A stretch of DNA of 45,387 bases from Alkalinema sp. CACIAM 70d (GCA_002148405.1 MUGG01000185.1:1-45387), one strand, 5' to 3'. Numbered from the stretch's first letter, positions 1 to 8,448 are shown. Made by a program: numbers and translations. Notes: a model not told the origin generated them from the sequence alone.

Positions 1-1387
1 AACCCAAGAAATTGAACCAGATACGATCGAACCAACTAAAGTCTGCCAGCTTAATGGTTGGTAGCTTTTTACGAATGTCGTTAATATTCCAACCCGTTAA
101 TTTTGAGAGGGTTTGAGCTTCCTGTTCAAACCGGCGGGGCAATGCAGCGCGGTAGCGTTTGCCTTCTGCACATTTTGCTTCACCGAGGAACGGATGCTGC
201 ATCACATAACGACCTTGGAAGGTGTCCTGATTGTTCGTCGTTTGGAACATCAAATCCTCTGGGAATTTGTCGCGGGTGTAGCGTACATGCAAGCGGGTGA
301 CGTACACTCCGTTATTCATCACAGGCGGGCGACGACGATTCCAAATTCCGGGGTTAGGCTCATCACTCGATCGATCGAGCCAGAAGACCCCCGCTTCTTT
401 CAGTTCTTCAGGGCTGAGCGGATCGGCGGAACAGGGGTCGCAATTGGCCATATTCCAGGCATATTCCAAAAAGGCGACATTGCGATTTTCCCGATCGTAG
501 GCCGTGCTGAACAGATCTTTGTAAAATGGGCCAAATTCATTCTTAACGAATTCGGGAATATTGACATTGGACGGGACTTGCACCGTGCGGTAATTGGTGA
601 CTTCAGCGCGGCCCTGGGGCGACAGCACGTAGACGATCAAATCCTGGGCCTGCTGGGCGTTCACCATGCCTAACCGGATCGGCAGCATAAAACGCGGTGA
701 CTGGTAGGTCATTTGCAGCGGTCGCAGGCGGGTAAAGCCGGAATCTTCAAACTTCTCGAGATTCACCTTAGCCACAAAGAACTTCATCTTCTGTCGAATG
801 TACGGTCGCAGCAGTTTGCGGGCACCGTCAGGAATTTTGTAATCATTTTGCCGCAGCCAGGTTTCCAACCCGCCGGATTCCTTGGCACTGAGAATCAAAA
901 TGTCGTACTCACCCACGCTGAATTTGGCTTCAATGGTTACGCCAAAGGCATCACTGCGGCGGGCTTTGCTTTCTCCGGCGGCTTGGGGGGCGGGAACGGC
1001 ACTCATGGGCATCCGATCTTCCAATTCAAACCGCTGGCAAGGATCGGGATCGAAATATTCCACCAGTCGCGGGGAACTGAAGGCATCCAACCGTTCAATA
1101 ATGGCGGGATTGGCGACTTTGACCTGTTCCTTTTTCAGTACGACGGGTACCGGAACCACGATCGCGAAATCCTTGACCTCGCCTTGGTAATCATTGGCCA
1201 TGGTTAACACGGTTTGATTACCCTCGCGGGCGATCGCGACTTGGGAGGCTTGGTTGTACAGTTTGGAGTCTGCCTTTGCAACATAGAAGCCACAGAAGGC
1301 CCAAGCTGAGGGTACGACTGTTAAACACAATGCTATTGCAGCCAAAAAAGCTAATACAAAGTTTAGTGACAATCGAAAATGTTTCAT
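1..1387 (-). CDS. DUF2330 domain secreted protein (3' end cut by window edge)
   Basis: The minus strand is open without a stop from ATG at 1387 to the left edge, about 462 codons. The N-terminus is a signal peptide: MKHF, then a hydrophobic stretch ending PSAWA-FCGFYVAKAD, with likely cleavage near residue 28. The mature start (CGFYVAKAD...LYNQASQVAIAREGNQTVLTMANDY) matches the opening of DUF2330 proteins, which are exported and of unknown function. Two further cysteines sit in an NCDPC-type motif near residue 320. The last visible residues are polar with no obvious anchor, and the stop lies outside the window. It is downstream of, and on the same strand as, the RnfD/NqrB-like gene (gap about 130 bp), so the two may be cotranscribed. 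No strong ribosome binding site is visible. The family call is from pattern recognition; biochemical role unknown. Confidence 0.8.
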   Translation of the reverse strand, partial: MKHFRLSLNFVLAFLAAIALCLTVVPSAWAFCGFYVAKADSKLYNQASQVAIAREGNQTVLTMANDYQGEVKDFAIVVPVPVVLKKEQVKVANPAIIERLDAFSSPRLVEYFDPDPCQRFELEDRMPMSAVPAPQAAGESKARRSDAFGVTIEAKFSVGEYDILILSAKESGGLETWLRQNDYKIPDGARKLLRPYIRQKMKFFVAKVNLEKFEDSGFTRLRPLQMTYQSPRFMLPIRLGMVNAQQAQDLIVYVLSPQGRAEVTNYRTVQVPSNVNIPEFVKNEFGPFYKDLFSTAYDRENRNVAFLEYAWNMANCDPCSADPLSPEELKEAGVFWLDRSSDEPNPGIWNRRRPPVMNNGVYVTRLHVRYTRDKFPEDLMFQTTNNQDTFQGRYVMQHPFLGEAKCAEGKRYRAALPRRFEQEAQTLSKLTGWNINDIRKKLPTIKLADFSWFDRIWFNFLG

Positions 1388-1518
1388 CGTTCTATCCAAT
1401 CGGTATTGATCAATGGGTAAATCGCTAAAAAGAATTCAGGAAACTGAGGGTAACAATTGTTGTAATTGTGTGTATTGAGATCGTGGGTAATGCAATCGTG
1501 CAGATGAAAATCGAGACT

Positions 1519-2484
1519 TTACCGATCGAGGGAGGGGCTGGCAATAACGGAGCAATCGGCGGGTGGATGCGTCCATTCAAAGCGATCGGCCTGAAACAGC
1601 CAGTCTAAAAGGAGGGTCAAGGGAGCCAGCACAAACAGCGCCCAAAAGACGGCTGTATTGAGAAAATAGACATTTCGTAAAACAAAGGTGAGGGTTGCGA
1701 TCGCGGCGGCCCAAATCAAGCGAGCCGATCGCGCATTGGGAATCGTTCTCGGATCGGTGATCATAAACAGCGCAAACATCACCAAAGACCCACTCATGAG
1801 GCGATGCCCCCAAACATCCCATGTCCAACCTAGATAGAGGTTGCGCACGGCCTCTAGGCCAACGTAGACCGATAAAAAGGCAACGGTGGTATCCCAGCGC
1901 CCCACCTTTTGCAGTACCAGGCCGCCACAGAGCAGAAACAGCGCAGCATACCAGGCGGATTCTCCCCATTGCCCAGGGGAGACCCAAGCGTGATGGGTTA
2001 GTAGTAAGACTGAAATAATGCCAAAGTTACCCGGGTTAAAAATATGTTTTTGATTGACCCGTAGGAGGAATTTAGACGCGATCGCCATGCTGCAAGCCAG
2101 AACCATCGTTTCCCAGCGATCGACCCGGAGCAGGAGCGATAGTCCCAGGGCTGTGATGAGAGCACTGTAATAGGTGGATGGTTGCAAGCTAGGCATGGGC
2201 CAGGGGTCAGATTTCCGTTCCACCCGCCATTGGAGCAGCTGGACGATCGACTGCGCGATCGCTTGAGTGGCACAGCAGGTGACGATCGCCACCATGATAA
2301 TGGTTGGATGGAGCGTCCAATCCCGAGTCACGAGACCCAGAAGCAAAAACAAGCTGAGAAACAGAATTTGATAGAGACGGGCATCGATCGAACGTGCTGG
2401 GGCTGTTGTGAGGTCGGCAGCCTCAGCTAGTGGCACAGAAGCAACTTGAGACAAGGCAGTTTGGGGCATAGTTGTGAGGAACAA
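1519..2484 (-). CDS. RnfD/NqrB-family membrane protein
   Basis: A 321-residue polytopic protein with about eight to nine hydrophobic segments. The motifs VNQKHIFNPGNFG and MFALFMITDPRTIPNARSARL are typical of the NQR2/RnfD/RnfE family (membrane subunits of Na+-pumping or Rnf-type electron transport complexes). In the cyanobacterial versions the other complex subunits are usually absent nearby, and none are visible here, so an electron-transfer role is inferred from family only. Start is ATG at 2484; a second ATG at 2469 gives a slightly shorter N-terminus, and neither has a clear Shine-Dalgarno. It precedes the DUF2330 gene on the same strand. The upstream neighbour (histidine kinase) is divergent, sharing an intergenic region of about 280 bp. 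Confidence 0.8.
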   Translation of the reverse strand: MFLTTMPQTALSQVASVPLAEAADLTTAPARSIDARLYQILFLSLFLLLGLVTRDWTLHPTIIMVAIVTCCATQAIAQSIVQLLQWRVERKSDPWPMPSLQPSTYYSALITALGLSLLLRVDRWETMVLACSMAIASKFLLRVNQKHIFNPGNFGIISVLLLTHHAWVSPGQWGESAWYAALFLLCGGLVLQKVGRWDTTVAFLSVYVGLEAVRNLYLGWTWDVWGHRLMSGSLVMFALFMITDPRTIPNARSARLIWAAAIATLTFVLRNVYFLNTAVFWALFVLAPLTLLLDWLFQADRFEWTHPPADCSVIASPSLDR

Positions 2485-2761
2485 ACTGTAGCTGAATTAT
2501 GCCTCTCTTAACTGATAACCTATGCGCCGTTACAGTTTATGTAACATCTCTGTTTTATTCCCAAGGAACTGGGGATTACTAGATTTTACAAGACCTTATA
2601 TTTCGCAATATTCTGTTGTTTGCTTCCACCGATAGCAGAATGTTTGGGGGCTGTACTCAATTGTCTACGATCGGGTTTTGGGTACAATTCTTCCCCTATT
2701 CTTCAGATGTCCTTCAGATCTTGCACCACGGCCATACATCAAAGAAATAGGAATCCGTTGT

Positions 2762-4561
2762 GTGCTGAAAATTCCAACGTTACAGAGTGGTTTCCAAAAG
2801 AAACATTCCACTGACCAGTCTTCCCCAGGGGAAAAGACGGCAGACCAGCCTTTGTTATCTCCACCCCATTGTCTGAAGCAACTGCATCTGCTTAAACAAC
2901 CGAATCTGCTTAAACAACCGAAGTGGTATTTTATCTACTATATTTTGGCTGGTTTGAATGTTGTGACTGCGCTAGCCACACTCTCCCTTAATCATCAGAT
3001 TACTCGCATCTACGATCGATCCGTTGCAATTAACCAAACTTGGGCCACACGACAGCAGGAATATTCTCGCTTGGGAACCCTGGCAATAGCCGTCAATGCA
3101 CCTGGTAATAACGTTTTCAACTCCCGAAATATTGATGCTGAATCTCAAAAACTAAAATTGGCAGCTAACCAATTTCATAGTCTTTGGAAGCAGGTACAGG
3201 CAGAGTTAAAAGATCAAGTACATCCAAATCTTGCCAATCCTTTGCTGAAAAGCCTGGATGGGCTAGATCTGGAAGTTATGGCCATGCAAAGTGAAGCAGA
3301 CTTGGTGTTCTCTTACCTGCGTCAAAAGCAGATAGCTCAAGCTGGTATTCATATGGCTAATATGGATCAGCATAATGCCAGAATTAACACAGCGATCGCC
3401 AAACTGCGGGGCCAAGTTGAACAGATTCAGCATCAACTGTTTGCGAAGCAGCATTCCGAAATAGAAACGCTGAAACTGTATGAGTCCCTTCTGATGGGAT
3501 GTGTCGGAACAATTGTGATTGCAGTAACAATCTATGGTCTGCGCTTGGCACAGGCTATTCAGAAAACTGTCAAGGATCGTGAGCAGGCGATCGCTCAACT
3601 ACAACAAACGGAGGCTTATTTACTGGAGAAAAATCAACAATTAGAACAAGCTCTTCAGAAAATTCAACAGACGCCTCAACTGATTCAAACGGAAAAGATG
3701 GCGAGTTTAGGTCAACTGGTGGCGGGGGTCGCCCACGAGATCAATAACCCTGTCAACTTTATTTACGGCAATCTGAAACATACGCAACAATCGATCCAAG
3801 ATTTGCTGAGTTTAATTGCGCTTTACCAAACTCTACCCGATCAGGCCACACGGGGAACGGCGGAACAGGCGATCGCTGAGAAGATGGAGGAAATTGATTT
3901 TGACTATCTCGTGGATGATTTGCCCAAGCAATTGGCATCCATGCAAACAGGGGCCGATCGAATTCGTCAAATTGTCCTGTCTCTGCGAACTTTTTCGCGC
4001 TTTGATGAATCAAATTGTAAAATGGTCAATCTCCATGAGGGCATTGATAGTACATTATTGCTCCTACAACATCGGCTCAAACATTGTAACCAGCGACATC
4101 CCATCCAAATCATTAAAGACTATGGTGATTTACCACCGATCGAATGCTATGCTGGACAAATCAATCAGGTATTTATGAACATTCTAGCAAATGCTTTAGA
4201 TGCGCTAGAGGAATACAATGATAGTCCTGGAAAGGATGGCAATAGAGCCTATCAAATTCTCATTCGCACATCAATGATTCAGTCCCATTGGGTTCAAGTT
4301 GAAATCATTGACAATGGAGTCGGCATGACGGAGCAAACTCGACAGCAAATCTTTGACCCTTTTTTCACTACCAAGCCCGTCGGTAAAGGGACAGGCATGG
4401 GTATGTCCATTAGCTATCAAATCGTTACTGAAAAGCATGGAGGCCATCTGGAATGCCACTCTAGTCCAGGGCAAGGGACTGAATTCATCATTCAAATTCC
4501 CATTCACCAACGTAGCGAATTCTCCAAACAATCGGTTCATCCATACTCATCGTCTGCTTAA
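2762..4561 (+). CDS. membrane sensor histidine kinase
   Basis: A 599-residue kinase. One membrane span is at about residues 54-75, then a helical extracytoplasmic region of about 165 residues, then a second span at about 242-262 (LLMGCVGTIVIAVTIYG). A coiled coil rich in Gln follows. The H box is GVAHEINNP with the phospho-accepting His near residue 325; then an N box (NQVFMNILANALDAL), G1 (DNGVGM), F box (FDPFFTTKP) and G2 (GKGTGMGMS). I chose GTG at 2762 because AGGAA lies 8 nt before it; an in-frame TTG at 2678 would add 28 residues without a better site. No response regulator is adjacent. It is a clear paralogue of the soluble kinase at 21415-22773, with the same H-box context and a matching RIRQIVLSLRTFSRFDE segment. 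Convergent with the cyclase gene, 16 bp apart. An 18-bp tandem duplication at 2886-2921 repeats LLKQPN before the first span. Confidence 0.88.
   Translation: MLKIPTLQSGFQKKHSTDQSSPGEKTADQPLLSPPHCLKQLHLLKQPNLLKQPKWYFIYYILAGLNVVTALATLSLNHQITRIYDRSVAINQTWATRQQEYSRLGTLAIAVNAPGNNVFNSRNIDAESQKLKLAANQFHSLWKQVQAELKDQVHPNLANPLLKSLDGLDLEVMAMQSEADLVFSYLRQKQIAQAGIHMANMDQHNARINTAIAKLRGQVEQIQHQLFAKQHSEIETLKLYESLLMGCVGTIVIAVTIYGLRLAQAIQKTVKDREQAIAQLQQTEAYLLEKNQQLEQALQKIQQTPQLIQTEKMASLGQLVAGVAHEINNPVNFIYGNLKHTQQSIQDLLSLIALYQTLPDQATRGTAEQAIAEKMEEIDFDYLVDDLPKQLASMQTGADRIRQIVLSLRTFSRFDESNCKMVNLHEGIDSTLLLLQHRLKHCNQRHPIQIIKDYGDLPPIECYAGQINQVFMNILANALDALEEYNDSPGKDGNRAYQILIRTSMIQSHWVQVEIIDNGVGMTEQTRQQIFDPFFTTKPVGKGTGMGMSISYQIVTEKHGGHLECHSSPGQGTEFIIQIPIHQRSEFSKQSVHPYSSSA
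2886..2921 (+). repeat. 18-bp tandem duplication inside kinase gene
   Basis: ATCTGCTTAAACAACCGA occurs twice in direct succession, in frame, giving two copies of a six-residue unit (LLKQPN/K) just before the first membrane span of the kinase. It reads as a recent slippage or duplication event. Confidence 0.8.
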
Positions 4562-4577
4562 TGACTTTTGGGCTAGG

Positions 4578-5213
4578 CTAGGAAGACGGTTTTTGGCGGA
4601 CAAGGACGCGGCAGGGTGCTCCGCTAGTGCCGACCAAGGCCAATGGTAAAGCAAAGATTTCACCGTTAGGATGGATTTTTTGGGCTGTGGGTCGATCGAG
4701 ATCCTCGACCCAGTATTTGCCCGCCTTGGCTAACTGTTGGTAAAACGTAAACTCTGGGGCATCGGCGATCGTCACAGACCCATCTACAACCCACAAGGGG
4801 GGTGCCAGTTGCAGTAGATAGATCAAGGCGTCCAGGGGCAGGCAACTGCTGGTTTGTAAGGGTGTGCGAATGAATAAAATTCCTTCGTCGGCGATCGAAG
4901 AACACAGGGTGGTTACTGTTTCGATCGTGCCATAGGCGGGCAAGTCTAGGAGGAAATAGCGGCCTATCAAGTGAGCGGGGGACAGGGCTTCTAGGGTGGC
5001 TCCGTGGGCATCAAAGTGGGCGGGTGCATCGATGTGGGTGCCGGTTTGAGTCCCTAGGCGTAGTTCTGAAACCCGAAAGCCCTGGTCGTTAACGGAACAC
5101 CATTCCTGACATTCAAATGGGGGGTCACTATAGGTTGCCGTGGCATATATCTCGATCGCAGTATCGATCGGTTTTGTCAGATCCAAGATTTGGAAGCCGG
5201 GGTTTTCTTGCAA
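4578..5213 (-). CDS. cyclase-family metal-dependent hydrolase (kynurenine formamidase-like)
   Basis: A 211-residue protein of the PF04199 cyclase family, which includes arylformamidases. The diagnostic metal-binding motif appears as TGTHIDAPAHFDAHG (HxxxPxH type) around residues 55-70. A later PLALVGTSGAPCRVLV segment is the usual family C-terminal strand. Start is TTG at 5213, supported by GAGG 7 nt upstream on the minus strand; no ATG precedes the conserved DLTKPI segment (family consensus DLTxxI). Members hydrolyse N-formylkynurenine or other amides, or carbamates; no kynurenine-pathway gene is adjacent, so the substrate is unknown. Its 3' end faces the histidine kinase gene 16 bp away. 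The Coq4-like gene is divergent about 220 bp from its start. Confidence 0.85.
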   Translation of the reverse strand: MQENPGFQILDLTKPIDTAIEIYATATYSDPPFECQEWCSVNDQGFRVSELRLGTQTGTHIDAPAHFDAHGATLEALSPAHLIGRYFLLDLPAYGTIETVTTLCSSIADEGILFIRTPLQTSSCLPLDALIYLLQLAPPLWVVDGSVTIADAPEFTFYQQLAKAGKYWVEDLDRPTAQKIHPNGEIFALPLALVGTSGAPCRVLVRQKPSS

Positions 5214-5371
5214 ACAAAATCCTCAGGGGTACCATGGGAGCAATGGCTCTAGCTTATAATAACGGCCAATGCGGATTGCCCCTGGAATTTAACATTCTTT
5301 CACCTTCCATCAGAGCACTATCTCCCATCCAACTACCGTTGTCCATTCAGGTGATCCGTCTTGCAGTCAAC

Positions 5372-5405
5372 GCATTATTCAAGCAACGCTCTATTTGAAT
5401 AATGC
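5372..5405. repeat. perfect 11-bp inverted repeat before Coq4-like gene
   Basis: GCATTATTCAA at 5372-5382 is matched exactly by TTGAATAATGC at 5395-5405, with a 12-nt loop. It ends 30 nt before the preferred start codon at 5436. It could be an operator or a leader hairpin; it has no following T-tract. Confidence 0.7.
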
Positions 5406-5435
5406 TCTATTGGAACAATGCAGATTGAGGTCCCC

Positions 5436-6086
5436 ATGACTGAAGCCAGCCTAACGCGACAGCAAGCCATTTTAGAGAGCTTTACTGAATTAGTTCAAGC
5501 ACCCTATGGAGATTTTGCCGGGATTGGTAAACTGTCCTATCACCTTAATGATGCCGCAACCCTCCAACAAGTGCTGGCATCCCTTAATCAAATTCCGCAA
5601 TGCCAACAAGCTCTGCACGATCGCCCCATGCTTGGCCCGATTGATTTACCCGTCTTGCATCAATTGGCTCCCGGTACCTTGGGCTTTGCCTATGCAGATC
5701 ACATGATTCAGCAAGGTCTAAAAGTAATGTCTCCGAATCAAACGGCTCCTGATCCGATCAGCTTTTTGGGACTGCATATTAGTGAAACCCATGATATTTG
5801 GCATGTTGTGACGGGGTGTAATACCGATAAACCGGGAGAAGTTCAACTAGAAGCCTTTTATGTGGCGCAGCTATCTCCCGATCGCTTGTTTCTCGCGTTA
5901 CTGGCTAAAAATTTGCTCAAAACGGCGATGGATGAAATTTATCTTTGTGACCAAATCATGGATGCCTTGAGCCGAGGCTGGAGAATGGGCAAGCAAGCAA
6001 AACCCCTATTTGGCATTCGTTGGAATACACTATGGGAAACGCCACTGCAAGAGATTAGAAATTCCCTGGAGATTACCTTAGATTAA
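5436..6086 (+). CDS. Coq4-family protein
   Basis: A 216-residue protein. It carries the Coq4 signature SETHDIWHVVTG, the HDxxH metal-binding motif with a Glu soon after (HDxxH...E, here HDIWHVVTGCNTDKPGE), around residues 122-140. Coq4 in eukaryotes and proteobacteria acts in ubiquinone biosynthesis, in ring decarboxylation and hydroxylation. Cyanobacteria make plastoquinone rather than ubiquinone, so the substrate here is unknown. ATG at 5436 has GAGG five nt upstream; an in-frame ATG at 5418 would add six residues. The leader carries a perfect inverted repeat. It stands alone, divergent from the cyclase gene, and is followed by a lipoprotein gene on the same strand (130 bp gap). The family call is secure from the motif; the function is inference. 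Confidence 0.85.
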   Translation: MTEASLTRQQAILESFTELVQAPYGDFAGIGKLSYHLNDAATLQQVLASLNQIPQCQQALHDRPMLGPIDLPVLHQLAPGTLGFAYADHMIQQGLKVMSPNQTAPDPISFLGLHISETHDIWHVVTGCNTDKPGEVQLEAFYVAQLSPDRLFLALLAKNLLKTAMDEIYLCDQIMDALSRGWRMGKQAKPLFGIRWNTLWETPLQEIRNSLEITLD

Positions 6087-6217
6087 ATAAGATTAAATAC
6101 GATCCATTCTTCTGCATCACGTTCACCACAATCTTGCTGATCTCCAGGGTCTTCAAGGAAGCCGTTATAAGCAAAGTGGGCTATAGTTTGGGATGGTGTT
6201 TTGTTGGGAGGTGAATT

Positions 6218-6865
6218 ATGGCTCGATCGCTCACTTCGGCCACCATTGCCTTAATGCTGAGTGGTTGTGCAACGGTTCCCTTGGGAAATTACAGTATGCC
6301 TTCTGCGTCTCCCTCTGTCTCTCCCATGCGCCGTTCTGGTGAGGTGGGAGAAATGGTTGATCCGAATGAAGTCAAACGCAAAAAACTGTTTGAACTGGCA
6401 AAGCCGGGTGCTACTAAGAATGCTGCAAAATCGCCCAAGGCGGGGGCGCTGTTGTCGGCGGAGGTGGTGAAGGCCCGCTTGCAGGACGCGCAGGATAAGG
6501 CGGCGAGTGCCAACAGTGTGGCGGTGGTGGCCCAGTCCCAGGATGATTGGAATTTAGTGTTTTTGCGCTGGGAACGGGCGATCACGCTGCTGAAGTCGAT
6601 TCCACCCAAAAGTCCTGGGGCGCAGTCCGTTCCGACGTTGCTGGCAGAGTATCAGCAGAAGTTGGCCCAAGCAAAGGCCGAGGCAAAAGCTGCCCTGACA
6701 CCGAAAAATAGTGGGCCGATCGTGATTCAACGGGATCCCAAAGCGGGTCGAACGATTATTTTAGGTGGTGAGGCAGGAACCAAATCGCCGAATCCTGAGG
6801 ATAAGAATGCAAAACCTGCCAACTCGCAGCCTTCAGCATCGCCGTCAGCCAGTCCTTCACCTTAA
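6218..6865 (+). CDS. putative lipoprotein, unknown function
   Basis: A 215-residue protein with a type II signal peptide: MARSLTSATIALMLSGC, lipobox LSGC with the lipidated Cys at about residue 17. The mature part starts with a Ser/Pro-rich linker. It continues with an Ala/Lys/Gln-rich helical region at about 70-165, containing a conserved-looking QDDWNLVFLRWERAITLLKSIP segment that may be a single TPR-like helical pair. It ends in a low-complexity tail SASPSASPSP. ATG at 6218 has GGGAGG seven nt upstream. Likely attached to the outer or plasma membrane, facing the periplasm. No enzymatic motif seen. The next gene downstream is ssrA. Confidence 0.75.
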   Translation: MARSLTSATIALMLSGCATVPLGNYSMPSASPSVSPMRRSGEVGEMVDPNEVKRKKLFELAKPGATKNAAKSPKAGALLSAEVVKARLQDAQDKAASANSVAVVAQSQDDWNLVFLRWERAITLLKSIPPKSPGAQSVPTLLAEYQQKLAQAKAEAKAALTPKNSGPIVIQRDPKAGRTIILGGEAGTKSPNPEDKNAKPANSQPSASPSASPSP

Positions 6866-6922
6866 TTTGTAAATGTAGAATATTTGCTCGAAGTTTCCCT
6901 AGCTGCTGAGGATTTGCCGCGC

Positions 6923-6928
6923 TATAAT
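6923..6928 (+). promoter_or_regulatory. -10 element of ssrA promoter
   Basis: An exact TATAAT lies 15 nt before the mature 5' end of tmRNA. No good -35 hexamer is seen 16-18 nt upstream. The extra distance fits a short 5' leader removed by RNase P. Confidence 0.6.
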
Positions 6929-6943
6929 TAAATCAAACACCAC

Positions 6944-7329
6944 GGGGCTGTAACGGTTTCGACAGGTTGGCGAACGTTACGTCGTGATGCAGGTCGAGAG
7001 GGAGTCCACTCTCGTTAATCTAGGCTCAAACAAAATAGATGCAAACAACATCGTACCTTTTGCTCGTAAAGCAGCTCCTGTAGTTGCCTAATTAACCTCT
7101 AATCGGTTCGAGCGCCACCGACGTGACTCCGTTAAGCGTTGCTGGCAAACCCTCAACGGATGCTCTAGGGAAATTCTCTCCGGTTATACCCTAGCTAAGA
7201 CTTAACCAGGGCATCCTACTCGTTGGGATAAGAACGAGTTCCCGTTCTGAGGACTAGAAGAACTAAACCTGTGAATGAGTGATGTATTAATACCCAATTT
7301 GGACACGGGTTCGACTCCCGTCAGCTCCA
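6944..7329 (+). ncRNA. ssrA: tmRNA (transfer-messenger RNA)
   Basis: One-piece tmRNA of about 386 nt that rescues stalled ribosomes by trans-translation. The 5' end GGGGCTGTAACGGTTTCGAC and the 3' end GGTTCGACTCCCGTCAGCTCCA form the alanyl tRNA-like domain (acceptor GGGGCUG with CAGCUCC, discriminator A). The CCA tail is not encoded. The tag reading frame starts with GCA at 7041 and stops at TAA 7089-7091, giving ANNIVPFARKAAPVVA, a cyanobacterial-type tag. It is followed on the opposite strand by a Uma2 gene ending 12 bp away. Confidence 0.97.
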
Positions 7330-7340
7330 TTCAAAGTGAC

Positions 7341-7955
7341 TTAATTTTTACTGATCATGCTCGTTTGTATATCCCCACTCAGAATTTGCTCTGCGGTAAG
7401 GGATAGTTCTGGGAAAGTGGGAGAGACGATCGACTCATTGCCCTTAAAGTCTTGGAACTGATACGTGCCACCAGTCAGACTACCCACTTTTACCATAGCC
7501 CGACTTGGGTCAATAATCCACATTTTGGCAATGCCTCGGGCTGCATATTCAATCGGCTTTTGGTGATAGTCGCGCTGGTAATTTTCGGTAGCCTCGCTGC
7601 CAGGGGAAACAACCTCAATAACGATGAGTGGGTTCGGTTCGTTCAGCTTCAGGCAGGCTTCCGATCGACCCATAAGTTCAGCAAAAGAAGCTTCTGAATG
7701 AATGATCAAATCAGGTTCACGGGCACTGGCATAAGTTTTTGTGACTTGAATTTTTTGCTTGATGCCAGTGCGATAGTAAGGGATTCCTAGCTGCCAAAAG
7801 CAATTTGTTAGAAACATTGCTATCAATGTGTTAATCGTGCTTTCTGTACCTATTTCGGCTAGGATTCCATCCACCAATTCGTAGCGGGTTTCTGTTCCAT
7901 CGTCATAGGTCAGATAGTCCTCAAGACTGATTCTTTTTTGGGTGGCGATGGTCAT
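7341..7955 (-). CDS. Uma2-family (DUF820) putative endonuclease
   Basis: A 204-residue protein of the PD-(D/E)XK-like Uma2 family, strongly expanded in cyanobacteria. Visible family marks: the N-terminal ISLEDYLTYDDGTETRYELVDGIL (E near residue 24), REPDLIIH (the catalytic Asp region), IVIEVVSPGSEA (core E-V-V-S) and YAARGIAKMWIIDP. ATG at 7955 has GGGAG about nine nt upstream. Biological role is not established for the family; it is often proposed to be mobile. Two further but diverged members are in this window (8902-9444 and 14286-14846); this copy differs most from them. Confidence 0.85.
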   Translation of the reverse strand: MTIATQKRISLEDYLTYDDGTETRYELVDGILAEIGTESTINTLIAMFLTNCFWQLGIPYYRTGIKQKIQVTKTYASAREPDLIIHSEASFAELMGRSEACLKLNEPNPLIVIEVVSPGSEATENYQRDYHQKPIEYAARGIAKMWIIDPSRAMVKVGSLTGGTYQFQDFKGNESIVSPTFPELSLTAEQILSGDIQTSMISKN

Positions 7956-8448
7956 AGGGGCAGGCTCCCTTACTTCACCTCTGGATAGGCCTCTTGTATC
8001 GATTTTGATCCTTTCCTGGGATTGTGTAGAACAATTTTGGGTGGTGTTGGAGCAGTAATGTGTAGAACAATTGCATGCTTAAAAATAAGCTTGACATTTG
8101 CCTAGGTTATCCGTAGGCTGGTTTTTCATAGCGATCTCCATGGACATCCTTCTTTCACGAGACGGTTTGTATGAAGCATGGGGTCGCTGGGTTCCCGAAA
8201 ATTTAGGCCACTACTCGGGATTGGTGAGACAACCCCAAGTAGCTATTCCCCCTCGCTGGTTGCGCAGCAAGGCGGCTTGTTGAGAATTTTAACATTCGAT
8301 CGAGCCACTCTTGTTTGTGATGTCAAACGGGGTGGCTCTAAATTTTTGGGCTTTCTTCCGCAGCCCTCATCCCAAGCCCTTTTCCCCCAGGAGAAGGGTG
8401 CAACTTTGTAGCAGGGATGAGATTCACTACAACAAGGAGAAGCTCAAT
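7956..8448. other. intergenic region with short repeats and hairpins
   Basis: About 490 bp between a Uma2 gene and a small protein gene. TGTGTAGAACAATT occurs twice (about 8024 and 8060). A long imperfect hairpin lies at 8300-8336 (GAGCCAC paired with GTGGCTC, inner GTTTG/CAAAC), followed by the palindromic repeat at 8366-8421. Open frames across it lack family features and ribosome sites. Confidence 0.5.
8366..8421. repeat. nested palindromic intergenic repeat
   Basis: The outer arms CTCATCCC (8366-8373) and GGGATGAG (8414-8421) are perfect. The inner arms CCCTTTTCC (8377-8385) and GGAGAAGGG (8390-8398) pair with one G-T. The sequence resembles the CTCATCCC...CCCTTCTCC...GGAGAAGGG intergenic repeats common in cyanobacterial genomes. 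It sits in what would be the leader of the next small gene. Confidence 0.7.

Noticed and set aside
113..1207. Plus-strand open frames at the left end
   Set aside because: They are shadows of the DUF2330 gene, which is open on the minus strand from 1387 to the edge with a signal peptide and family motifs.
8098..8283. 61-codon plus-strand frame
   Set aside because: No ribosome site or family features, and it lies in repeat-rich intergenic sequence.
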